From assembly GCA_004431415.1 (NCBI GenBank), contig QPMI01000629.1, positions 62,001 through 126,000 of the forward strand: 64,000 nt of DNA, written 5' to 3'. The translations under genes were made by a program, and so were the position numbers. The first letter of the stretch is position 1. Each line of letters starts with the position of its first letter. Source of the stretch: Cyanophora paradoxa (taxonomy: Eukaryota > Glaucocystophyceae > Cyanophorales > Cyanophoraceae). Below, one piece after another: positions 49,451 to 59,139 of the stretch. The notes beneath the pieces were generated by a model. That model saw only the letters and a program-made list of their open reading frames with translations, was not told the origin of the DNA and ran no database searches.

Positions 49451-50300
49451 TCCTCGTACCTTCTGGAGACTCGCCACCACACCCGGTGAGAGGGGGGAGC
49501 GCTAGAACTCTGACCGTACCCCACACCCCCTACCCGCCCCCGAGACTCGCCGCCGCCCCGAAAGAGAGCGGCGCTTAATCTCTGACCGCACCCCTAGTCG
49601 CCTCCCTCCCGCCCCCTTGGAGACTCGCCGCTGCCCCCCAGAGAGAGAGAGTGGCGCTTAATCTCTGACCGTACCCCCACTCCCTCCCCCTCCCCCCTGG
49701 AGACTCGCCGCTGCCCCCCGAAGCAAACAGCTCTATAATATTGACCGTACCCCAGCTCCCTCCCCCTCCCCCCTGGAGACTCGCCGCTGCCCCGAAAGAG
49801 AGCGGCGCTTCATCTCTGACCGTACCCCCACCTACCTCCCCCTCCCCATTGGAGACTCGCCGCTGCCCCCCAGAGAGAGAGAGAGAGAGTGGCGCTGAAT
49901 CTCTGACCGTACCCCCACCTACCTCCCCCTCCCCCCCTGGAGACTCGCCGCTGCCCCCGAAAGAGAGTGGCGCTGAATCTCTGACCGTACCCCAGCCCCT
50001 CCCCCCTCCCCCCTGGAGACTCGCCGCCGCCCCTCGAAGCAAACGGCTCTCGAATTTCGGGCGTACCCCCCACGTACCCCCTCGTTCCAACTCCCCCGGG
50101 AGACTCGCCGCCGCCCCCGAGAGGGCGACGCTAGAAGCTCGGCCGTACCCCCAGCTACCCCCTCCCTCCCTCCCTCCCCCCCCCCTCTGGAGACTCGCCG
50201 CCGCCCCCCGAGAGAGAGCGGCGCAAAAGCTCCGAGCCGTACCCCCGGGCAGCCCCACCCCACCCCACCCCCCTGGAGACCCGCCCGACGCCCCAGAACG
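49451..50300. repeat. ~70-90 bp minisatellite, about 10 copies, related core in opposite orientation
   Basis: Units: CTGGAGACTCGCCGC(C/T)GCCCC, a GAGAGAG stretch, GCGCT(T/G)AATCTCTGACCGTACCCC, then C-rich. The reverse complement contains GCGGCGAGTCTCCAG, the same core as the 47.6 kb array. The array lies directly upstream of the propeller-like gene. Confidence 0.9.
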
Positions 50301-50694
50301 AGCGAGCTTCGGCGCCCCCTGGGCCATCGGCGCGGGGGCGCATGGCGCCCCTGAAACTCCTCTACCCCCCTGCCTCTTGCGGCGCGGTACCCCCCTCTCT
50401 CTCGCTTGATCGCCTTGCGGGCGCGACGTCGCGACGACGGGGTTCCCTTGGCGCGCGCAGATCCCTCGCCGAGGGCCCGCAGCCGCACCGCGCTCCGCGG
50501 CCGGGCCGTGCGCCCGCGCCCCGCCCCGCCCCGCCCCGCCCCACCCCCAGCGCCCTCCCCCTCGCCCCCTCCCCTCCCCCCGCCCCCCCCCCACCTCCGC
50601 TCCCCCTTTTCCTCCCGCTCCGTGCGATCGACTCGAATAAAAGGGACCCGATCCGCGTTGGCCCCCGGGGGCGAGAAGAGCGGGGCGGGGCGGA

Positions 50695-52504
50695 ATGAAG
50701 GCGGGCCGGGCCGCGGACCTCCTCCCCCCCGAAGCCCCGCCGGCGGCCCCCGATGCGGCGGTCGCGGTGCTCCTCTCCGGCGACCCCCTCTTCTACGCCG
50801 CCGTCCGAGCGCGCCGCCAGAGCGCGCGGAGGCGGCTCGACGACGTGGAGCCGGAGGAGAGGACGCGCTGCCTCTACCCCTCGCTGCACCGGGCGCGCCG
50901 CACCGTACCGGCCGACCTGGCGCCCTTTTTCCGGTCCTCCGGGGCGCCGCCGCTGCTCTCCGTTTCCGCCCTGCGGCCCCGGGAGAGCGCCTCGCTCGTG
51001 CTCGCCCCGTCGGCCGAGTGGGCCGTCGTCCACAGCTACGAGACCGACGGGTACCGCATCGTTCCCGTCCTCGCCGGCGAGCGGCCGGCGGTCGAGCCCG
51101 AGTCCGCGCCCCCCGTGCCGGGGGCGCCGAGCTGGGGGCCCGCGGCGGGGGATCCCGGCATCCTCTTCGGCCTCTGCGACGGAAGCGTCGCCCTCTACCG
51201 GCGCGGGACCTACCGCGTCGTGCCCCCGGGGGCGGCCCGCCCTACACCACGCCGGGGCCCCTGGGGAGCGTGGGGCCGCCGCGGCCGCCATCCCCGCCCG
51301 CCGCGTGCGGCGCATAGCGGCCCTCGACGAGCGCCGGGTCGCGGTGGCGGTCGGGGGAGCGAGAGCGTGCACGTGGTGGACCTGGAGACGGGGCGCTGGG
51401 AGCCCGTCTTCCGCAACTCGCACGCCTGGCTCGTCGACATGGCGGGGACGAGCGTGGGCGCCTCTGGCTCGAGTACACGAACACGGTGGCCGTCCGCGAG
51501 CCGGGCCCCGGCGGGGCCCTCTGCGTCCGCGCCCCTGGCCCCGCGTGGCCCCTCCCCCCGACGCCAGCCCCTGGGTCGTACACTCCCCCGGGGGTACCCG
51601 GTACTGGTGGTGGGCGGCGCGGTGCTGCCTCTGCGCGGGCGAGTCAGAGGGGCGGGACGCGCACACGACGCTGCGCGACGTCGTCTCCGTGCGCTACCTG
51701 CTCCCCGTCGGGGAGGCGAGGCTGCTCGCCGCCTGCCAGCGCAACTCGTTCGTCTGGGAGCCGCGGCGGCGCCGCGTCGCGTCCCTCGTCCCCCTGACCC
51801 CCGACGCGCCCCCCTCCTGGGCCGCGCCCGGGCGCGAGTCGTACCTGAGCGTCTCGCACTCGTCCTCGTACGTGCTGGGCCTCGCGACGGGCCCCGCCTC
51901 CTGGAGGCCGTTCAGCCCGAAGACGGGGGCGTGGTACCCCGAGGAGCCCGTCGCCGAGACGGCCGCCCGCCCCGATCTCTTCGAGACGTTTGGCGTCCCC
52001 GTGAGCACGTACGCCTACGCGAGCCGCCGCGGCTCCGTCCTCGCCCTCTACCGGCGCCCCCGCTACGATTCGGTCGCCGCCGGCCGGGGTACGAGCGCGG
52101 TCGACGTCTTCTGGCCCCAGCGGGGCCTGCGGGCGGGGCCCTACCGCGTCCCCTTTCGCGTCGAAGGCTCGGTCGCCGTGCACCGCGGCGTGCGCTTCAC
52201 CCCCGACGAGCGAGCGATCGTGATCCCCAGCGCGACGGGGTACAGCATCTTTCCCCTCCCCTACGCCCCCTCGGATCCGAATTCGAGCGCCTCGGCGGTC
52301 TCGAGCTCTAGATCTTGTTCACGATCGGCCGAGCTGGAGGGGCCGGGCGCAGAGCCTGCGGCGCCGCCGGCCGCCGCCGCCGGCACCGGCACCGACACCG
52401 GATCTAGGTCCGGATCCGGAGACGTCGACGCGATTGGCGTGCCGCAGGAGCCCGCGCGAGAAACTCTAGCTAGGCAGGCGCCGGCATGCGCAGGCTTCAT
52501 CTGA
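50695..52504 (+). CDS. Possible beta-propeller (WD40-like) protein, frame-disrupted
   Basis: ATG 50695 follows a GC-rich leader with AATAAAA at about 50,635. The first ~180 codons read cleanly, with propeller-like strands (LFGLCDGSVALYRRGTYRVV). Continuation then requires successive shifts between about 51,225 and 51,600, giving pieces such as ERRVAVAVGG, ESVHVVDLETGRWEPVFR and LEYTNTVAVREPG. From about 51,590 one frame is open to the stop at 52504 (RDVVSVRYLLPVGEARLLAA, SYVLGLATGPASWRPF, GVRFTPDERAIVI). Each shift is in the sense of one missing base. Repeated beta-strand units suggest a propeller; no canonical WD dipeptide pattern is clear. The C-terminus is low-complexity Ser/Gly/Ala. Either a decayed gene or a locally poor consensus. 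Confidence 0.5.
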
Positions 52505-52815
52505 TATATCGATATCGATTGAATTTCGACGACTCGGCGAGTACCGTAGTACATGCGCGCGATCGGGGCCGGACACCAACGCGATTATAAATAAAAACAT
52601 CAATCATAAAACTTGCGAGCGAGCGAGCGGGTCGAATCGAAGAGGAAGGTAGGATGATAAATTTGGTCAAGGCCCGAAAGGAATTCGAAACGAACAGGCA
52701 CATGCCATGATGGCCGGCAGCCTCGAACAAACAGGATCAAACAGAAAAGGAAATTCGAAACGGGACGAGGAACGCATCTAGAGCCTAGGGGGGGCGGGGA
52801 AGGACCCCCTTCTAA
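52505..52815. other. Intergenic; one TACCGTAGTAC at 52542
   Basis: No gene. 52,505-52,800 is of intermediate GC, with AATAAAAACATCAAT at about 52,590 that might serve as a 3' processing region of the preceding gene. Confidence 0.35.
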
Positions 52816-53670
52816 CCTTCTCGGCCCTTCTGGAAAGAGTGCTTTGATAAATATTGCCGGCTGTCTGGTGCCCTAATTAATCTCGAGAAGTCTAACCTTC
52901 TTCCGCTCCGCGATATTCCTGCGGACGTGTGGCCTAGCGTCGAGGACTGTCCCTGGCGGCGTCTCCAGGTGACGGATCTCCCTCCCGCTGAGAAAATTCG
53001 CAAGTACTTGGGCTTTCCGCTTGAGCCCAATCTGTCTCGATTCTGGCGTAAGAAAAATGCTGCTCTTGATATTCGTGTGCAGCAAGCGAAAACCTATCGC
53101 ATGCCGATGCGCTCCGGCGTTCTCCTTGCCTGGGCGGTCTTTATTGGATCCCTGCATTATGCTCTGTATTTGCTTGACCCCCCCGATGCCCAGTATTCTA
53201 CATGGCAAGAGAAGCTTCGCTCTTTTGCCGGCGTGAGTGGGCAACTTTCGAAGTATATTTCTCCTCTGCCGTGGCATCAAGGTGGTCTCAATTGCCCTGA
53301 TATTCGTGTCTTTTCTTTATCACTGAAAATGAAGTGGGTGGCCTTGTTGGCTGACCCGTCCTGTTCGGCTCCTTGGAAGGAGTACCTCTTGAGCAAACTG
53401 GACGTTCAGCTGGCGCCCTTTTCCTACGGCCCCGCCTTTATCTCGCTTCGTCTCCCACTTGGCGGTCTTGACTTGCCTCCTATTTGGAAGCAGGCTTTCT
53501 CGGAGTGGGCTCAGCGCCAGGGCGTGTGTCAACCTCGTACTTCACTCGAAGTTTTATCCCAACCTCTTTTCTTTAATCCCTTGTTCGATGCTCCGGGTGC
53601 CGAGGTTGACTGGAGTCGCTGTGCACGGTCTGGCTTGCTGCGGGTCTGCGATATCTGGGATTGTACCACC
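52816..53670 (+). mobile_element. Non-LTR (LINE) reverse transcriptase fragment, truncated at both ends
   Basis: One frame, open from a stop at 52813, encodes WKECFDKYCRLSGALINLEK, then LPLRDIPADVW, RKYLGFPLEP and LSRFWRKKNAALD. This is the region just after the YADD box of LINE RTs (SG..IN..KS and YLGFPL motifs), continuing through the thumb/C-terminal part (PWHQGGLNCPDI, KMKWVALLADP, WKEYLL). The catalytic palm motifs and endonuclease are absent upstream, and RT-like sequence fades into GC-rich DNA at about 53,670. Lower GC than the flanks marks it as an insertion. A dead 5'- and 3'-truncated copy. Confidence 0.85.
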
Positions 53671-54053
53671 CGGCGATTCCGGACTCCACCAGCTGCCTCC
53701 AAAGGGGCGGGGGCCGAGGCGCGCGACGAGCTCGGATGGGGATTCGGAGGGTGGCGAGGGGTGGGCGGGGGCGGGCGGGCGGGGGGGTACGGGGGCATCG
53801 TGCGGAGCGGTGCTCATCCCACGCCACGAGTCGGATGGGGCATGTACAGTCGAGGTTGGGCGGGGCGGCAGCTGCAGGCTTTTAGGAGGGAAAAAGGTCA
53901 AGATGGGGTGGAGGGAGAGGGGGGAGGGGGGGGAGAGAGGGGGGGGAGGGGGGCGGGGCGGGGAGGGGGAAGGGGGGAGGGGGGAGGGGAGGGGGGGAAG
54001 GGGGAGGGGAGGGGGGGGGGGGGGGGGGGGACGGGAGCACGTTCGGCGGCGGC
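53671..54053. other. G-rich low-complexity tract
   Basis: 53,900-54,031 is almost pure G with scattered A/C, including a run of about 20 G. It lies just past the stop of the minus-strand AAA+ gene, so the transcript side is C-rich. Potential G-quadruplex on the plus strand. Confidence 0.8.
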
Positions 54054-57000
54054 TCAGACGGCGGAATCGGCGCCCGAGGGGCGCGGCGCTTGCGACGAGC
54101 TCGAGGCGCGCGCGAGGGGCGCCTGGGCGACGGCCGGGCGCTGGGCGCCGGGCTCGCCCTCGGGCGCCCCGGCGGCCTTGCGCTTCGCGCTCGAGGAGCC
54201 CGCCGCGTCGGGCGGCGCGGCGGGAGCCTCTCCGGATTCGTTGATGTGCCCGGCTTCTGCGCACGACGGCGGGGCGGGTCGGAGGGGGCCCAGAGCGCGG
54301 AGGCCGCGCGGGCGCCGCGGCGCGGACCTTGAGGAGCGGCCGCCGCCGCCTGCGTGGACGTGACCGCATCCGCGGCGGGCCGGCGGTCCGCCGCGCCGAG
54401 CTTGAAAGCGGCCTCGCACTGCTTGAGAGAGTCCGAGTGCATCTCCTTTACTGTACCCTCGCGGACCGCCTGTTCGAGCGTGCCGTAATCGATGTCGAAG
54501 GGCCTGCGCGCGCGTTTCGGCCCGATTCACGGCGGCCGTCGCGCGGAGCGGAGCGGGAGGCGCTGCGCGCACTTTTTCTTCGGGAGGATCTGCGTGAACA
54601 CCTCTTCGAAGACTTGGTACGTGAAGCCCCCCGAGATGGCGTCGGACGCGAGCTTGTTGACGTTCTCTCTCGCGCTGCACTCGGGCAGGAAAACTCTGCC
54701 CAGCGCCTCCGGCACGCCCGTTCCCCCAAGCCGCCTGAGCTCCCGGTGGTATCGATCGATGGCCTCGCGCTCCAGCTCGTTGATGAAGCTCAGGATGAAC
54801 ATGCGCCGCTGCTCGGCGTCGGGCGGGCGGATGTAGACGCTGCGGCAAGCCCCGGATGTCAGATCTAGAGGGCGGAATGCCGCGCGGCGGAGGCCTCGGG
54901 TTGGGGGTACGGCGCACTGCTTGGGGAACCGACGGTAGAATTTTCCCTCCAGATTCAAGGGGTAGTTTGTCGCCGCGATCAAGACGGGCCCGCCGCCCGC
55001 GGCGCCAGCCTTGCGACGTGCCCTGAGGTCACGTGCCAGCGCGGACATACCTTTCGCGCACTGCGGGCGGGCCGCGGGCGGGGCACGGTGAGCTCTGGGG
55101 CGGGGCGCGTCGCCGATCGCGACGACCCTCGGGACGTGCACCTGATCGGAGATGTTCTTGTGAAACTTGTCCCCGTTGCCGGACGCGCCGGCCTTCGGGA
55201 AGAGCGTGTCGACTTCGCTGCGGGGCCGGGCGGGGCCGGCGCGTCGGACGGCCGCGGGGCACGGGCGTGGCCATGGAGTGGCGCGGGCCGAAGCGCACTC
55301 GCACAGGAAGACGACGTCCGGGAAGTGCTTGAGAAAGGCGAAGAACGCCTTGACGATGTTCTCAGACTCGCCGTACTGCGCATGCGGGGCAACGTCGGCG
55401 GCGGCGCGTGGGGCCGAAGGTTCCCGGAGCGCGCACATATTTGCTGGTTTGAGTGTGGTCGTACTCCAGGAGCGCAAAGTTCAGCCTCCGCGCGAGCTCG
55501 CTCGCAAACTCCGTCTTCCCCGTCCCCTGCAGCGGCCCGGCTGGTTAGGAGCGGCGAGGGGCGAGGAAGGAAGCGACGCCGGCGGGCGCGCGCACGGGCG
55601 GGCCGTAGAGGAGAATCCCGTCCGGGGCTTTTTGGCGGAGTCGGGGACGTGGGGTCCCGGCGCCGGCAGGATCATCGCCGAGGTATGCGTAGGCGCTCCT
55701 CAGCTCGTCGAAGAGGTCCGCCCGCCCGACTGGCGGGGCGTTCAGCGACGGCGTCGTGTCCCGAACGCGACGGGCGCAGGGGATGCGTACCGTATTCACG
55801 TGCCGTCTGCTGCACGACGTCGGCGGACTTGAAGGCCGCGAGGATGGACTCTCTGGCGAGCGTCCGCACATCGGCCTGCCCGATCACCTGCACCGCCTTT
55901 TCCAGCGCCGCCTCGAGTGCCGCTTCGCTAGACGCACGAAGGCGTGAGACCGCGCGGGGGCGGCGAGGGGCGCCCGCGGCTGGCGGGCGCGCGGGGCGAG
56001 GCACCTGCCACTGGGTCCCGGAGTGAAGAGCGCGCTCTCCGGGTCGAGGACGGGGAGGTCGCCGTCGAGGAGAAACTCGAGCGACTCGCCGTCGCCCTGC
56101 AGCCTCTTGTCCCCCCGTAGACGCAGCTCCACGAGGCGCTCCCGGGCCGCATCGATGAGAGCCTTGGCCTCCGCCAGCGCCCGCGCCTTTGTGCGCTTGT
56201 TCCCGTTCTCCTGTTTCCCCGCCGGGCCAGCGGCGGCCGGCGCCGCGTCCCCCGCCGAGGGGCTGGCGGCGGGCGCCGCATCCCCCGCCCCCACCGGAGG
56301 GCAGGCGGCGGGCGCCGCGTCCCCTGCCTCAGCCGCGGGGCCCGGGGCCGGCGCCGCGTCCCCTGCCTCAGCCGCGGGGCCCGGGCCCGGCGCCGCGTCC
56401 CCTGCCTCAGCCGAGGGGCCCGGGGCCGGCGCCGCGTCCCCTGCCTCAGCCGCGGGCCCGGGCCCGGCGCCGCGTCCCCTGCCTCAGCCGAGGGGCCCGG
56501 GGCCGGCGCCGCGTCCCCTGCCTCAGCCGCGGGGCCCGGCCCGGCGCCGCGTCCCCTGCCTCAGCCGAGGGCCCGGGCCGGCGCCGCGTCCCCTGCCTCA
56601 GCCGCGGGGCCCGGGCCCGGCGCCGCGTCCCTGCCTCAGCCGAGGGGCCCGGGGCCGGCGCCGCGTCCCCCGCCGAGGGCCTGGCGGCGGGGGCCGCATC
56701 CCCGCCCCCGCCGTCGCCGCAGGCGGGACAGCCGTCGCTTCGGGCGATTCCAGCTCCCGCTTGGCGAGGGCCGCCTGCCCAAGGGAGCGGGAAGGGTCGT
56801 TGAGACGCTTGATGTGCTTTCGGGTCGTGTAGGGGCCGATCTGCCGCAGGGCAGGGAACGCACGCAGCGCCTCGCCGATGTTGCGCATCCTCCGAAGCTG
56901 CGGCGCGGGCGCGGGCGGGATTGGCGGCCGGAAAGAAGGGGAGGGGGAAGGGGGGGGGGGGACGGGAGGGGGGGGGAGGGGAGGGGGGGGGGGGGAGGGG

Positions 57001-58798
57001 GGGGAGGGGGGGGAGGGGGGGTTCTGCACGGGCGGACCGCGTCGGCGAGGTTCTTCGCGCCGGTCCGGTCCTCCTTCCGCTCCCCCGCCTCGAGGTCCTG
57101 GTCGGCCTTGCGGGAGATGGTGTTGTCGCGGAACTGCTGCACGCTACCATTCGTCTCGAGCGTGAGCAGCTCCGCAAAGTCGAACGCGAGCTTGGGGGCC
57201 TCCGGATCGCCGGGATCCTTGAGGTTCTCCAACTTGGGGTCTCCCGGATCAGCCTTCTCCCGCATGTTCATCTCGACGATGTTGTTGATCTTCTCGCTCT
57301 TCACCTTCTCGGCCACCTCGAACGAGAATGCGGCCTTGCGCTTCCCCTTGGAGTCGCTCGCTAGCTTTGCGCCAATCCGCCGGCCCTCGGACTCGCAGAA
57401 GAGCGCGATGTACTGCGGGACGGTGCGTATGCGCCATCAGCGTCGATCGCGGCGGCCGGGGCGGGGCGGGCCGGGCGGGCGCGCGGTGGTGGGGACGCGG
57501 AGCGGACCTGGCATGCGATGACAAAGGCGCCGGTGCGCTCCTGCTCGGAGACTTGGAGGATGCGCTGGGTGTTCAGCATGTACGGATCGAGCTCCCTGTA
57601 CCGTGACGCGACGTTCTTGATGTGCGAGATCACGTCCGTCGGAGCGTAGAGGTTCCGGGCCCCCGCGGGGCGCTCGCCGACTCTGACAAGGGTCCCCTCG
57701 CGGGGACCGAGGCCACTCCGGCGATCGCTCGGCCCCGCCCCCTCCTCGCCCGCGCCCGGCGCCGCCGCGTGCATGCCCGGCGCGGCGGCCGCGCCGGGGG
57801 CCCCATCCGGAGCCGCCGATGCCACGCTGGCGGCGACGGCGCCGGCGGCCGGAGGCGACGGGTTGGGCTGCTCATTCTTGTAGCTGTAGGCGTCCCTCCA
57901 GCCCTCGAGGAGGTTGTCGACGATCTTCTCCGCCTTTTCCGCCATGCGCTTCTTCAGGAGCTCGCTCTCGTCGCCTCCGCCGCCCGAGCTCGGCGGCTTG
58001 CCGCTCCTGGAGTTCTTCTTTTTCTTCTTCTCGCCGTCGCCGTCCTCCTCGCTGCTGCTGCTGCTGCTGCCCTCTGCGTCTTCATCCGGATCCTTGTCCG
58101 AACCGCTGGCGCTGGATTCGTTGTCATTGGACGAATTCGGAGCGCCCTTGTTTCTGATCTTGTCCTCGAGCGCTGCCTGGTTGTTCACGCCGTTGGGCGT
58201 GGACAGAGCGCGATCCTTGAACAGCTTCCACTGCGCCTCCTGCTCCTTCCTCTTCTTCTTCGGCGGCTCCGTCTTCGCCGCCTCCGCGTCGTAGCACTCC
58301 ACAAACTTTGCGTGGGTGTTCTCCACCTTTTCGAGCCCCGTGCGCCGGCAGCTGCGCGCGGCGCCGAGCGGTCGGCGCGGGCCCCGACCTGGTAGCGCGG
58401 GGGCTCGTGGGGGGCGTGTGCACCATTCACCCACGGCTCTCTTGTATTTGGCAAATTGCCTTATCGAGGAGAAGCAGAAGATACAGAGCCTGAGGCGCTT
58501 GGGGCACGTCGCCTCGCACAGCGAGACTGGGAGGATCCAGGCTTTCTTGCACCCCGTACAGATGCCGCGGCCGCGGGGGGCCTCTGCGCAGAGGCGCGCG
58601 CGCCTGTCAGGGTCCGCGCGCGGCGGCCGCGGGCGAGGCCTAGGGGCGACCGCGGAGCGCACGGGAGGCTCCAGGTTTGGGTTTCTCGGCGTCAACTTGG
58701 GGACCTTCGCGCTCGCGGGCCGCTGGCGCCTCTTTGCGCCCGGGATCCTCCGGATTCGTCCCCTCGCCGTGCTTGGCGGTCTTGCCCTCGCCGCTCAT
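54054..58798 (-). CDS. AAA+ ATPase with N-terminal Cys-rich region, 14 exons, about 1,236 aa
   Basis: Phase-consistent exons (minus, 5' to 3'): 58663-58798, 58424-58583, 57508-58351, 57038-57412, 56005-56897, 55791-55927, 55596-55729, 55437-55526, 55299-55375, 55142-55217, 54918-55060, 54573-54839, 54328-54503 and 54054-54256. Exon 2 has CTGC, CEATC and CIFC pairs, probably zinc-binding. Exon 3 encodes PPKKKRK (NLS-like) and acidic/poly-Ser tracts. Exon 5 holds an Ala/Pro/Glu/Asp 13-residue repeat whose copies change frame. The AAA module follows: Walker A GILLYGPP-GTGKTE across the exon 7/8 junction, SKYYGESE, Walker B VVFLCDEVD across exons 9/10, sensor-1 VLIAATNYP, and EGKFYRRFPK with arginine-finger-type Arg. 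It resembles the Vps4/spastin/katanin/Cdc48 group; the subfamily is not set. The C-terminus (FTYQVFEEVF) matches the expected helical lid. Function (protein remodelling, probably nuclear) is inferred. Confidence 0.82.
56220..56700 (-). repeat. 39 bp coding minisatellite in AAA+ exon 5
   Basis: About ten units of CCCTGCCTCAGCCGCGGGGC plus CCGGGCCCGGCGCCGCGT encode EAGDAAP/GPAA-type repeats on the minus strand. Several units lack one G or C, so the reading frame shifts inside the array. Total exon length still restores the frame at its end. Confidence 0.8.
56898..57037 (-). other. C-rich intron of AAA+ gene
   Basis: A 140 nt intron (GTCCGC...CCGCAG on the minus strand) whose central ~80 nt are nearly all C with T. 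The plus strand is correspondingly G-rich. Confidence 0.75.
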
Positions 58799-59080
58799 GA
58801 TCGTCGAGCACCGGCCGTCGGCGCGCGCAGCCGCAGCTGCAGGCTGCAAATGCGGTGATGAGCGCTAGTACGCGTACGGCGTGGCGCACAGCGGCCGGCG
58901 GCGCGGCTACCGTAGTACCGGGGTAGGGCCGCTAGGCTAGCTATCATAGACTAAGATTCGAATTCATAGTACTACGGTACATAGCTAGGTCACAGCCTAG
59001 GTGTGTGCACGTGTGGGCGTATCGCTAATTTTGCGGGGTAATATAAGGCTGCTTCTCATCCGCTAGCCTGAGCTAGGGAA
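58799..59080. promoter_or_regulatory. Upstream region of AAA+ gene with paired, inverted TACCGTAGTAC motifs
   Basis: 58908-58918 (plus) and 58969-58979 (minus) carry the 11-mer in opposite orientation, 110-180 bp before ATG 58798. A promoter role is only inferred from position. Confidence 0.3.
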
Positions 59081-59091
59081 TTATGGTGGAG

Positions 59092-59139
59092 CCGGAAATT
59101 AGTGGACTGAGTCAAGATTTTCAGTCCACTAATTTCTGG
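59092..59139. repeat. Perfect 16 bp inverted repeat (hairpin), 10 nt loop
   Basis: GAAATTAGTGGACTGA (59095-59110) and its exact reverse complement at 59121-59136, loop GTCAAGATTT. With one G-T pair the stem extends to 19 bp (59092-59139). Confidence 0.95.
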
